Shown here piece after piece: positions 8,111 through 17,307 of a DNA stretch of 64,000 nucleotides. Source of the stretch: Cellulomonas fimi ATCC 484. Lineage in GTDB: Bacteria > Actinomycetota > Actinomycetes > Actinomycetales > Cellulomonadaceae. Both the position numbers and the translations under genes were made by a program. The stretch lies in the NCBI RefSeq assembly GCF_000212695.1, contig NC_015514.1:992001-1056000 (forward strand), in the 5' to 3' direction. The stretch's first letter is position 1. Each line of letters opens with the position of its first letter. The notes under the pieces are model-generated. The model saw only the letters and a list, made by a program, of their open reading frames with translations, was not told the DNA's origin and made no database searches.

Positions 8111-8392
8111 GTGAGCGACAACCCGCCCCGTGTCGTGCTGTTCGGCCGCGCCGGCTGCCACCTGTGCGAGGACGCGCGCGCGGTCGTCGCGCAGGTGTGC
8201 GCGCGTGCGGGGGAGGCGTGGCGGGAGGTCGACGTGGACGACCCGCAGGGTGCCGACGGCGGCCGGGACCTGGTGGCCGAGCTGGGCGAACTCGTGCCGG
8301 TCGTGGAGGTCGACGGGGTCCGGCAGGGGTTCTGGCGGATCGACGCCGCGCACCTCGAGCGGGCCCTTTCCCGCGCCCGGAGCACGCCCTAA
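8111..8392 (+). CDS. Glutaredoxin-like (DUF836/NrdH-type) thiol protein
   Basis: A 93-residue thioredoxin-fold protein with the redox motif CHLC near the N-terminus (FGRAGCHLCEDARAVV) and the cis-Pro region LVPVVEVDGVRQGFWRID. It is a likely cytosolic disulfide reductant or redox adaptor. GTG at 8111 (VSDNPP...) is preferred over GTG at 8102 because of the -10 hexamer just upstream. The gene precedes rex by 50 nt and may be transcribed into it. The pairing of a thiol protein with the NADH sensor Rex suggests a shared redox role (inference). Confidence 0.83.
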   Translation: MSDNPPRVVLFGRAGCHLCEDARAVVAQVCARAGEAWREVDVDDPQGADGGRDLVAELGELVPVVEVDGVRQGFWRIDAAHLERALSRARSTP

Positions 8393-8400
8393 CCTGGCGG

Positions 8401-8420
8401 GACGGTCCGCCCGGACCGTC
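8401..8420. promoter_or_regulatory. Perfect 20-bp palindrome upstream of rex
   Basis: GACGGTCCG, two bases, then CGGACCGTC: a perfect inverted repeat 22 nt before the rex start and 8 nt after the glutaredoxin stop. It does not match the Rex operator consensus. It may be an operator for another protein, an attenuating hairpin in the rex leader, or a weak terminator of the glutaredoxin transcript. Confidence 0.4.
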
Positions 8421-8442
8421 AGGGGGTCCTGCGGGGGTCGAC

Positions 8443-9153
8443 GTGGACACGCATCGCACGACATCCCGGGCGCGCGGCGGGGCGACGGAGCCCGGCACCG
8501 CCCGGCAGGGGCGCACGCGCACGGTGCCGCCGTCGACGGTCGCGCGGCTGCCCGGGTACCTGCGCGCGCTGCACGCGCTGGCGGCCGAGGGGGCGGTCCT
8601 GACGTCGTCGGACGAGCTCGCGGCGCGCGCGGGCGTCGGCTCGGCGCAGCTCCGCAAGGACCTGTCCTACCTGGGCTCGTACGGCCGGCGAGGGGTCGGG
8701 TACGACGTCGCGCACCTCGCGGAGCAGGTCGAGGTGGTGCTGGGCCTGACGACGCAGCGCCGGGTCGTCATCGTCGGCATCGGCAACCTGGGGCACGCGC
8801 TGGCGAACTACTCGGGGTTCGCGGACCGCGGGTTCGCGGTGGTCGGGCTCGTCGACGCGGACCCGGCGGTGGTCGGGACGACCGTCGCGGGCCTGGTGGT
8901 GCAGCCGTTCGACGCCCTCCCGGGCCTCGTGCGCGCGACGGGCGCGTCCATCGGCGTCATCGCGACGCCGGCCGCGGGGGCCCAGGTCGTCTGCGACGCG
9001 CTGGTCGAGGCGGGGGTGGCGGGCATCCTGACGTTCGCGCCCGCGGCGCTGGCCGTGCCGCCCCACGTGGACGTGCGCGCGGTCGACGTGGCCTCGGAGC
9101 TGCAGATCCTCGCGTTCCACGACCGTCGCCGGACGGGGACCTGGGAGGCGTGA
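8443..9153 (+). CDS. rex: Redox-sensing transcriptional repressor Rex
   Basis: A 236-residue NADH/NAD+-ratio sensor that represses respiratory genes when NADH is low. The N-terminal winged helix (STVARLPGYLRALHAL ... AGVGSAQLRKDLSYLGSYGRRGVGY) holds the conserved recognition-helix block. A Rossmann domain follows with VVIVGIGNLGHALANY and GVIATPAAGAQVVCDAL, then the domain-swapped C-terminal helix LQILAFHDRR. GTG at 8443 gives a normal-length protein; a later in-frame GTG at 8524 would cut into the conserved N-terminus. In many actinobacteria rex is followed by hemA; here a convergent yceI gene lies downstream instead. A matching operator is found upstream of the menJ-nuo genes. Confidence 0.95.
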   Translation: MDTHRTTSRARGGATEPGTARQGRTRTVPPSTVARLPGYLRALHALAAEGAVLTSSDELAARAGVGSAQLRKDLSYLGSYGRRGVGYDVAHLAEQVEVVLGLTTQRRVVIVGIGNLGHALANYSGFADRGFAVVGLVDADPAVVGTTVAGLVVQPFDALPGLVRATGASIGVIATPAAGAQVVCDALVEAGVAGILTFAPAALAVPPHVDVRAVDVASELQILAFHDRRRTGTWEA

Positions 9154-9170
9154 GGCGCGGCTGCCGTCCG

Positions 9171-9198
9171 GCCCACCTCCCCCGCGGGGCGGGTGGGC
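9171..9198 (+). terminator. Hairpin after rex
   Basis: GCCCACC (9171-9177) pairs with GGTGGGC (9192-9198), with further C/G pairing inside. It begins 17 nt after the rex stop and lies between the convergent rex and yceI genes. The rest of the 140-nt gap is GC-rich without other clear signals, apart from a second GGACGGCG/CGCCGTCC pairing with a long loop. Confidence 0.45.
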
Positions 9199-9293
9199 GT
9201 CGGGACGGGACGCGCGGACGGCGCCCGCCGGCCGGGAGGGGGCCTGCGGACGCCGTCCGTGGGGTGCCCCGCGGTGCGGCGGGGCGGGCGGGC

Positions 9294-9854
9294 TCAGCCC
9301 TGGCGGATCGCCGAGACGTCCAGCGCGATGGCGACCTTGTCGGCGACGAGCACGCCGCCGGCCTCGAGCGCCGCGTTCCAGGTCAGGCCGAAGTCCTTGC
9401 GCGAGATCGTGACGGTCGCCTCGAACCCGGCGCGCGTGTTGCCGAACGGGTCGACGGCGGTGCCGTTGAACTCGGTGGCGAGCTCGACGCGCTGCGTGAC
9501 GCCGTGGATCGTCAGGTCGCCGACGAGGACGTACGCGTCGCCCTCGGGGCGGATCTCGGTGGACACGAACGTCCACTGGCCGAACTTCTCGACGTCGAAG
9601 AAGTCGCCGGACTTGAGGTGGCCGTCGCGGTTGGCGTCACCGGTGGAGACCGTGGCCGGGTCGAGCGTGACGGACACCGAGGTGTCCTCGAGCGTCTCGC
9701 CGACGGTGATGGTGCCCTCGGAGACGGCGACCGAGCCGCGGACCTTGGAGATGCCCGCGTGGCGGACCGTGAAGGACGCCTCGGTGTGGGAGGCGTCGAC
9801 GGCCCAGGTGCCGGTCGTGAGGCCGGTGGGCAGAGCGGTGGCGGTGGCGGTCAT
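9294..9854 (-). CDS. YceI family polyisoprenoid-binding-like protein
   Basis: A 186-residue lipocalin-like beta-barrel protein that typically binds an isoprenoid chain. The YceI pattern is clear: GTWAVDASHTEASFTVRHAG, VRGSVAVSEGTI, GHLKSGDFFDVEKFGQWTF and FGLTWNAALEAGGVLVADKV. No signal peptide is present, so it is probably cytosolic, as in most actinobacterial members. An upstream in-frame ATG at 9884 exists, but the ATG at 9854 has GAGGAG about 6 nt upstream and gives the usual length. It is divergent from a MarR-family gene, with two matching operator-like sites between them, so it is likely that regulator's target. Confidence 0.92.
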   Translation of the reverse strand: MTATATALPTGLTTGTWAVDASHTEASFTVRHAGISKVRGSVAVSEGTITVGETLEDTSVSVTLDPATVSTGDANRDGHLKSGDFFDVEKFGQWTFVSTEIRPEGDAYVLVGDLTIHGVTQRVELATEFNGTAVDPFGNTRAGFEATVTISRKDFGLTWNAALEAGGVLVADKVAIALDVSAIRQG

Positions 9855-9870
9855 GGGTGGCTCCTCGAGT

Positions 9871-9886
9871 CGTTGAACTGTCAACT
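9871..9886. promoter_or_regulatory. MarR operator candidate 1
   Basis: On the minus strand the site reads AGTTGACAGTTCAACG, containing the inverted repeat GTTGA-N4-TCAAC. It matches the second site at 12 of 16 positions and lies 17 nt upstream of the yceI start. Confidence 0.6.
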
Positions 9887-9895
9887 ACTGCCGTT

Positions 9896-9911
9896 AGTTG
9901 AGAATTGAACT
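9896..9911. promoter_or_regulatory. MarR operator candidate 2
   Basis: AGTTGAGAATTGAACT is a 16-base imperfect palindrome immediately before a TACACT hexamer (9911-9916) that could be the marR -10. Binding here would autoregulate the regulator gene. Confidence 0.6.
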
Positions 9912-9957
9912 ACACTCGGGAGCCGAGCGCAAGAGATGCCCGGAGGACGGAGACGTG

Positions 9958-10512
9958 ATGAGCACCACCAGCGCGCAGACCGCGACGTCGTCGCGCGCCG
10001 CCGCACCCGAGCCGACCCCGCCCGGCGGCTGGCTGACCGCCGAGCAGCAGCAGCACTGGCGCGCGTTCCGGTCCGGCGTCGCCCGCCTCACCGCGGTCCT
10101 CGAGCACGAGCTGCTCGAGCGCACCGGCCTGTCCACGCACGAGTACGAGGTCCTCGTCCGGCTCTCCGAACGTCCCGGCCGCACGATGCGCATGTCCGAG
10201 CTCGCCGACGGCCTCGTGCACTCCCGCAGCCGCCTCACGCACACGATCCGCCGCATGGAGGACGCCGGCCTCGTCGCGCGCACGCCCTGCGCCGAGGACG
10301 CCCGGGGCGTCAACTGCACCCTGACGGAGCGCGGCTGGGCGCGGCTCGTGGACGCCGCCCCCGAGCACGTGCAGTCCGTGCGGGACCACCTCGTCGACGT
10401 CCTCACGCCCGAGCAGTTCGCCGCGCTCGGGGCCGCGATGCAGGTCGTGTCCGACCGGATCGTCTCCGGGCCGTGCGCGGACGCCGCGGGTGGCCCGTGC
10501 CACACCGACTGA
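9958..10512 (+). CDS. MarR-family transcriptional regulator
   Basis: A 184-residue winged-helix repressor. The HTH region reads LSTHEYEVLVRLSERPGRTMRMSELA, followed by HSRSRLTHTIRRMEDAGLVAR and the wing RTPCAEDARGVNCTLTERGW. Four cysteines (two in the wing, two in the C-terminal tail ADAAGGPCHTD region) could give thiol-based sensing, but this is only suggestive. GTG at 9955 is an alternative start closer to the GGAGG site; ATG at 9958 is chosen as the more usual codon. It is divergent from yceI, and the twin sites between them imply joint control. Confidence 0.9.
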   Translation: MSTTSAQTATSSRAAAPEPTPPGGWLTAEQQQHWRAFRSGVARLTAVLEHELLERTGLSTHEYEVLVRLSERPGRTMRMSELADGLVHSRSRLTHTIRRMEDAGLVARTPCAEDARGVNCTLTERGWARLVDAAPEHVQSVRDHLVDVLTPEQFAALGAAMQVVSDRIVSGPCADAAGGPCHTD

Positions 10513-10561
10513 GCGCCCGATCCGTCCGGAGCACCCAGGAGGGTTTGCGACACTGAGGCCC

Positions 10562-11233
10562 ATGGTCGCCACCACCGTCCACCTGCTGCGCCACGGCGAG
10601 GTCCACAACCCCGACGGCGTCCTGTACGGCCGGCTGCCCGGGTACCGGCTCTCCGAGCGCGGGCACGCGATGGCACGGGCCGTCGCCGACGCGCTCGCGG
10701 GCGAGCCCGCGGACTCCGGGGCGGCACGGGCCCGGCACGACGTCACGGTCGTGGTCGCCTCCCCGCTGCAGCGCGCGCAGGAGACGGCCGCACCCATCGC
10801 CGCCGCGTTCGGGGTGGACGTGCGGACCGACGAGCGGCTCATCGAGGCCGACAACCACTTCCAGGGCAAGACGTTCGGCGTGGGCGACGGCTCGCTGCGC
10901 CACCCCGAGCACTGGCCCCACCTGCGCAACCCGTTCCGGCCGTCGTGGGGCGAGCCCTACCGTGAGCAGGTCGAGCGGATGCTCGCCGCGGTCGACGACG
11001 CCCGTGCGCTCGCCCGCGGCCACGAGGCCGTGCTCGTCAGCCACCAGCTGCCCGTCTGGGTGACCCGGCTCGCGCTCGAGAACCGCCGCCTGTGGCACGA
11101 CCCCCGCCGCCGTCAGTGCAGCCTCGCGTCCCTGACCAGCCTGCGCTACGAGGACGACCGCCTCGTCGGCCTCGGCTACAGCGAGCCCGCCGCCGCGCTG
11201 CTGCCCGGCGCGTCCGCGGTGGCGGGCGCATGA
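10562..11233 (+). CDS. Histidine phosphatase family (phosphoglycerate-mutase-like) protein
   Basis: A 223-residue enzyme with the catalytic LLRHGE motif at residues 8-13, the second Arg in SPLQRAQETA, the acid in the DERLIEADNHFQG region and the second His in LVSHQLPVW. It is probably a small-molecule phosphatase; the substrate is unknown. ATG at 10562 is chosen over an upstream GTG because the RHGE motif must be near the N-terminus. A weak -10 (GACACT) lies 7 nt before it. Its stop overlaps the next gene by an ATGA, and it heads the cytochrome c maturation operon, a gene order common in actinobacteria. Confidence 0.9.
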   Translation: MVATTVHLLRHGEVHNPDGVLYGRLPGYRLSERGHAMARAVADALAGEPADSGAARARHDVTVVVASPLQRAQETAAPIAAAFGVDVRTDERLIEADNHFQGKTFGVGDGSLRHPEHWPHLRNPFRPSWGEPYREQVERMLAAVDDARALARGHEAVLVSHQLPVWVTRLALENRRLWHDPRRRQCSLASLTSLRYEDDRLVGLGYSEPAAALLPGASAVAGA

Positions 11234-11844
11234 CCGCCGTCCGGCCGTCGCGTCGACGCGTCCTCGCCGCCCTCGCCGCGACCGTGCTGCTCGCGGCGGG
11301 GTGCACCGGCGCACCCGACGACGACGCGCCCGCCGACGTCGTCGACCAGGGGTACCAGTCCGGCGACGGCACCGCGACCGTGTGGCAGGCCGCCGACCGC
11401 AAGGGACCCCTCGAGCTGTCGGGGACCGACTACGCCGGCGCCGCGCAGGACGTGGCGGACTGGCGCGGCGACGTCGTCGTGCTCAACACCTGGTACGCCG
11501 CCTGCCCGCCGTGCCGCGCCGAGGCCCCGGACCTCGTGCAGCTCGCGCAGGACTACGCCGACGAGGGCGTGCACGTCCTCGGCATCAACGGCACCGACGC
11601 CGCAGGTGCGGCCGAGGCCTTCCAGCGGCAGTTCGAGGTCCCCTACCCGAGCCTGGAGGACACCGACGGCTCGGCCGTCGCCGCGCTGCAGGGCGTCGTC
11701 CCCGTCAACGCGGTCCCGACGACCGTCCTGCTCGACAAGGACGGGAAGGTCGCGGCCCGCATCCTCGGTCTCGCCGAGGGCTCCACGCTGCGCGCCCTCG
11801 TCGACGACCTGCTCGCCGAGCAGCCGGGCGGCGCCGCGTCGTGA
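11230..11844 (+). CDS. TlpA/ResA-like thiol-disulfide lipoprotein
   Basis: A 204-residue exported protein. It has a basic start, a hydrophobic core and the lipobox LLAAGC (Cys about residue 25), then a thioredoxin-like domain with the active site WYAACPPCRAEAP and the cis-Pro segment NAVPTTVLLDKDGK. It would keep the apocytochrome c CXXCH cysteines reduced outside the membrane, receiving electrons from the CcdA homologue encoded next. It overlaps the previous gene (ATGA) and the next one (GTGA), giving tight coupling. Members are also called ResA or CcsX. Confidence 0.92.
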   Translation: MTAVRPSRRRVLAALAATVLLAAGCTGAPDDDAPADVVDQGYQSGDGTATVWQAADRKGPLELSGTDYAGAAQDVADWRGDVVVLNTWYAACPPCRAEAPDLVQLAQDYADEGVHVLGINGTDAAGAAEAFQRQFEVPYPSLEDTDGSAVAALQGVVPVNAVPTTVLLDKDGKVAARILGLAEGSTLRALVDDLLAEQPGGAAS

Positions 11845-12773
11845 CCCCCGCCGCCGTCCCCGCGCTCGTCGCCGCGCCCGTCCTGCCGGTCGCCGCGGAC
11901 GTCGGCGACGCGTTCGGCCGCGCCGTGACGTCCGGGTCCCTGCTGCTCGCGGTGCCCGTCGCCCTGCTCGCAGGGCTCGTGTCGTTCGCCTCCCCGTGCG
12001 TCCTGCCGCTCGTCCCCGGCTACCTCGGCTTCCTCGGCGGCATGTCCGGTGCGGGCGCCGGGCGGGCTTCCACGCGCACAGCCGGCGCGGCGGACGCCGT
12101 GGCGGCGCGCGAGCAGGGCGCCGGTCCCGCCGGTGCACCGGGCCGCGGTCGGGCGGGCACCGCGACGGCGGCCCGCGTCGAGCCCCCGCGCTCGCGCCTG
12201 CTCCTCGGCGTCGGCCTGTTCGTCGCCGGGTTCACCGCGGTCTTCGTCGCCTACGGCGCGCTCGCCGGGTCGCTCGGCGGCCTGCTGCTGCGCTGGCAGG
12301 ACCCCGTGACCCGCGTCCTCGGCGTCGTCGTGATCCTCCTCGGCCTGTCCTTCGTCGGACTCGTGCCCTTCCTGCAGACGGAGCGGCGGCTGCACCTCGC
12401 GCCGCGTGCCGGGCTGTGGGGCGCGCCGCTGCTCGGCGTCACGTTCGGGCTGGGCTGGACGCCGTGCATCGGCCCGACGCTCGCCGCGATCCTCACGCTG
12501 TCCCTCGACGGCGGGTCTGCCGGCCGCGGCGCGGTGCTGGCGGTCGCGTTCTGCGTCGGGCTCGGCCTGCCCTTCCTGCTCGTCGCGCTCGGCTTGGGCA
12601 GCAGCACCCGCATGCTCGGCCTCCTGCGCCGGCACCGGCTCGCGATCATGCGCGTCGGCGGCGCGCTGCTCGTCGTCCTCGGCCTCGCCCTGGTCAGCGG
12701 CGTGTGGGGCACGTGGGCGGCGTGGCTGCAGGGCGTCCTGACCGGGAACGACCCGTTCGTGCCGGTGGTGTGA
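11841..12773 (+). CDS. ccdA: CcdA-type cytochrome c biogenesis membrane protein
   Basis: A 310-residue DsbD-beta-like membrane protein that passes reducing power from cytosolic thioredoxin to the outside. The two redox cysteines are seen in FASPCVLPLVPGYLGFLGG and GWTPCIGPTLAAIL, each at a membrane-helix start. About six or seven membrane segments are predicted. Between the first and second lies a 50-residue Ala/Gly/Arg-rich loop (about residues 70-120) not usual in CcdA, probably disordered. GTG at 11841 overlaps the TlpA-like stop. It functions with the ResB and CcsA-type proteins downstream. Confidence 0.92.
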   Translation: MTPAAVPALVAAPVLPVAADVGDAFGRAVTSGSLLLAVPVALLAGLVSFASPCVLPLVPGYLGFLGGMSGAGAGRASTRTAGAADAVAAREQGAGPAGAPGRGRAGTATAARVEPPRSRLLLGVGLFVAGFTAVFVAYGALAGSLGGLLLRWQDPVTRVLGVVVILLGLSFVGLVPFLQTERRLHLAPRAGLWGAPLLGVTFGLGWTPCIGPTLAAILTLSLDGGSAGRGAVLAVAFCVGLGLPFLLVALGLGSSTRMLGLLRRHRLAIMRVGGALLVVLGLALVSGVWGTWAAWLQGVLTGNDPFVPVV

Positions 12774-12774
12774 C

Positions 12775-14621
<1,847 letters not shown>

Positions 14622-14625
<4 letters not shown>

Positions 14626-15662
14626 CCACCGGAGACCTCAGCACGCTCCTCGTGTGGGCCGCGACGACCGCGCTCACCATCGCGCTCGTCGCGTGGACCG
14701 TCGACCTGGCCGCCGTCGCCGAGCGCGCGCAGGGGCGCGCCCGCCGGGCGACCGCGGCCCGCACGCCCGTCGCCGTGGGCGCCGCAGAACCGGCGGACGA
14801 CTCGCTCGCCGACCCGGCCCCGGTCACGGGGACGGCCGGCCCGGACGGGACCGCCGCGGGCTCGCCGCGTGCCCAGGGCATCGCGCGCATGACCACGTAC
14901 CTCGGTGCGCTCCTGCTCCTCGCGGGCGTCGCGCTGCGCGGCGTCGCGTCGGGCCGCTGGCCCACCGCCAACATGTACGAGTTCACGATCGTCGGCGTGC
15001 TCGTCGCCGTCTCGGTCCTCGCGGTCGTGCAGCGCCGCCGGCCCATCGCGTTCGTCGGCGTCGTCGTGCTCGGGATCGCGGTGCTCGCCCTGGCCCTCGG
15101 GCTGCTCGTGTTCTTCGTGCAGGCGGACGCGGTGCAGCCCGCGCTCGACAGCTACTGGCTGATCATCCACGTCGGCGTCGCGATCATCGCGACGGGGGTG
15201 TTCACGGTCGCGTTCGCCGCGTCCGTGCTCCAGGTGCTGCGCGACGTGCGGGCGGCGGGTCCGCGCGAGGTCGACGGGCCGGCCCGGCGCACGGACGCGC
15301 TGCGCCGCTGGGTGCTCGGTCCCCGCTTCGCGTGGCTGGAGCAGGTGCCCGGTCCGCGCGAGCTCGAGGCGCTCGCGTTCCGGCTCAACGCGATCGGCTT
15401 CGTGCTGTGGACGTTCACGCTGATCGGCGGCGCGATCTGGGCCGAGCACGCGTGGGGCCGGTACTGGGGCTGGGACCCCAAGGAGGTCGGCACGTTCGTC
15501 GCGTGGGTCGTGTACGCCGCGTACCTCCACGCGCGCACGACGCGAGGCTGGAGCGGGCGGCGGGCCGCGTACTTCGTGTTCGTCGGCTACGCCGTCGTGC
15601 TCGCGAACTTCACGGTCGTGAACCTGTTCGTGGACGGCAAGCACGCGTACTCGGGGCTCTGA
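14622..15662 (+). CDS. ccsB: Cytochrome c biogenesis protein CcsA-type haem handling subunit (CcsB)
   Basis: A 346-residue membrane protein that exports and attaches haem to apocytochrome c together with ResB. The tryptophan-rich WWD signature is seen in WAEHAWGRYWGWDPKEVGTF. Likely haem-ligand histidines lie in LIIHVGVAI and YLHARTTRGW. About eight membrane segments are predicted, with a 50-residue polar insertion after the first (residues 30-85). ATG at 14622 overlaps the resB stop. Naming follows the actinobacterial habit of calling the CcsA homologue CcsB. With ResB, CcdA and TlpA it makes a complete system II set, presumably serving the bc1-type cytochrome c of menaquinol oxidation. Confidence 0.93.
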
Positions 15663-15709
15663 GCCCCGGGGCCGTGGAACTCTGAGCCGGGCAGCCCCGG
15701 ACGGGTGGG

Positions 15710-16048
15710 TCAGCCCGTCGGGCCGTCGTTCGTGCCCTGCTCCCGGCGGCGGCGCTCCTCGTCGAGCCGGCGCAGGAAGTCCGGGTCGTCGTCCGGCGCG
15801 ACCGGGCCGGGACGGCGACCGCCCGGGCGGGAGGGGCGCGCGGGACCGCCGGCCTGCCGCCGGGCGGCCCGGCGGCCCCGGCTGACGAGCACCCAGACGA
15901 CGGCGCCCAGCACGGGCACGAGCACGACGAGCGCCATCCACAGCACGGGGTGCACGCCGAGGCGCTCGTCCTCGTCGCTCCGGGAGATGTCGAGCACGCA
16001 CCACACGACGAGCCCGACGAGGATCACGAATCCGAGATACCGGGCCAT
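15710..16048 (-). CDS. Small PLD-nuclease-N-terminal-domain membrane protein
   Basis: A 112-residue protein with two membrane segments (about 4-19 and 35-58, PVLWMALVVLVPVLGAVVWVL) in the pattern of the PLDc_N domain. A charged cytosolic tail with an Arg/Glu-rich helix follows (LRRLDEERRRREQ). These proteins are common in actinobacteria and have no known function. ATG at 16048 has TACAGT 6 nt upstream. It converges with ccsB and diverges from the DUF4229 gene. Confidence 0.8.
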   Translation of the reverse strand: MARYLGFVILVGLVVWCVLDISRSDEDERLGVHPVLWMALVVLVPVLGAVVWVLVSRGRRAARRQAGGPARPSRPGGRRPGPVAPDDDPDFLRRLDEERRRREQGTNDGPTG

Positions 16049-16054
16049 GGGGTC

Positions 16055-16060
16055 ACTGTA
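16055..16060 (-). promoter_or_regulatory. -10 hexamer TACAGT, leaderless start of PLDc_N gene
   Basis: Minus-strand TACAGT with a 6-nt gap (GACCCC) to ATG at 16048. No ribosome site is present. Confidence 0.5.
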
Positions 16061-16086
16061 GGCGTCGGTCCTGCGGCCCGCCGTCC

Positions 16087-16092
16087 TACCCT
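16087..16092 (+). promoter_or_regulatory. -10 hexamer TACCCT, leaderless start of DUF4229 gene
   Basis: TACCCT with a 6-nt gap (GGTGCC) to GTG at 16099. Together with the facing PLDc_N hexamer it forms a compact divergent promoter pair 26 nt apart. Confidence 0.5.
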
Positions 16093-16098
16093 GGTGCC

Positions 16099-16413
16099 GT
16101 GCCTGTCGTGCGCTACACCGCCACCCGTCTCGCGATCTTCGCCGCCTGCCTCGGCCTGCTCTGGTGGGTGGGGATGCGGTCGTGGCTCGCCGGCGTCGTG
16201 GCCCTGCTGCTCGCCTGGATGGCCTCCTACGTCCTGCTGCCGCGGCAGCGCGAGGCCGCGGTCGCGTGGGTCGCGGCGCGGTCCGAGGAGCGCGAGCGCG
16301 CAGGGCTCCGCAGCCGCCTCGGGTCCGGGGCGCGCGACGACGCGGCCGTGGAGGACGAGGCCGACGAGCAGGCCCGCCGGGCCGCGGGCGACGGGCCGAC
16401 GACGACGGCCTGA
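16099..16413 (+). CDS. DUF4229 small membrane protein
   Basis: A 104-residue protein with two adjacent membrane segments (about 8-25 and 29-46, LAIFAACLGLLWWVG and VVALLLAWMASYVLL) followed by a charged cytosolic tail rich in Glu, Arg and Asp. The pattern fits DUF4229, which often sits beside menaquinone genes in actinobacteria and has no assigned function. The menA gene converges on it with 24 nt between. The start is fixed by the TACCCT hexamer. Confidence 0.8.
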   Translation: MPVVRYTATRLAIFAACLGLLWWVGMRSWLAGVVALLLAWMASYVLLPRQREAAVAWVAARSEERERAGLRSRLGSGARDDAAVEDEADEQARRAAGDGPTTTA

Positions 16414-16437
16414 CGCGCGGCGGCGACCCGTGGCGCG

Positions 16438-17307
16438 TCAGAGCGCCAGGCCGAGCCCCAGCAGCACGCCGAACGCGAGCTCGAGCATCCCGGTGCCGGC
16501 CAGGACGGGCACGAGCGCCCGGCCACGGGCCCCGAGCAGCACGATCCCCGCGAGCACGCCGGCGGGGGCGAGCAGGAGCGCCACGAGCCACGCCCACGGC
16601 GCGACCGCCGCGCAGGCCAGCCCGAGCAGCATCGGCAGGAGCACGAACGCGGCGTAGACACGGCGCGCCCGTCGCTCGCCCAGACGGACGGCCAGGGTGC
16701 GCTTGCCGACGAGGGCGTCGGTGGGCACGTCCCGCAGGTTGTTCGCCATGAGCAGCGCGCACGCGAGCAGGCCGATCGCGACGGCGCCGGCCCACGCGGT
16801 CCACGGCAGCTCGGCCGCCTGCGTCCACGTGGTGCCGAGGACCGCGACCAGGCCGAAGAACACGAACACCCCGACCTCGCCGAGCCCGCGGTAGCCGTAG
16901 GGCGACTTCCCGCCGGTGTACGTCCACGCGGCGCCGATCGCGAGCACCCCGACGCCGAGCAGCCACCAGTCGCCCGTGGCGAGCACGAGCGCCAGGCCGA
17001 CCACGGCTGCGACGCCGAACGCCGTGAACGCCGCGGCCCGTACCGCGCCCGGCCGGGCCGTGCCCGAGGCCGTGAGCCGCAGCGGCCCGACGCGGTCGAC
17101 GTCGGTGCCACGCACCCCGTCGGAGTAGTCGTTCGCGTAGTTCACGCCGACCTGGAGCGCGAGCGCGACCCCGAGGGCGAGCGCCGCGCGCCCGAGGTGC
17201 GCACCGCCGACCTGCGCGGCCGCCCCGGTGCCGACCAGCACGGGCGCGGCGGCCGCCGGCAGGGTCCGGGGCCGGGCTCCGGCCAGCCACTCGCGGGCAG
17301 TGGTCAC
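16438..17307 (-). CDS. menA: 1,4-dihydroxy-2-naphthoate polyprenyltransferase MenA
   Basis: A 289-residue UbiA-family membrane enzyme that joins the polyprenyl diphosphate to DHNA, giving demethylmenaquinone. The first Asp-rich motif is NYANDYSDGVRGTD and the second is NNLRDVPTDALVGKRTLAVR, both metal-diphosphate binding; about eight to nine membrane helices are predicted. GTG at 17307 has a GGAAGGAG ribosome site about 7 nt upstream and overlaps the menE stop, so menE-menA are coupled. The prenyl donor probably comes from the synthase at 49 kb. Confidence 0.94.
   Translation of the reverse strand: MTTAREWLAGARPRTLPAAAAPVLVGTGAAAQVGGAHLGRAALALGVALALQVGVNYANDYSDGVRGTDVDRVGPLRLTASGTARPGAVRAAAFTAFGVAAVVGLALVLATGDWWLLGVGVLAIGAAWTYTGGKSPYGYRGLGEVGVFVFFGLVAVLGTTWTQAAELPWTAWAGAVAIGLLACALLMANNLRDVPTDALVGKRTLAVRLGERRARRVYAAFVLLPMLLGLACAAVAPWAWLVALLLAPAGVLAGIVLLGARGRALVPVLAGTGMLELAFGVLLGLGLAL

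Noticed and set aside
10549..10554. GACACT as a firm promoter for the histidine phosphatase operon
   Set aside because: It lacks the first T of TANNNT and no -35 is visible; kept only as a weak hint in the gene entry.
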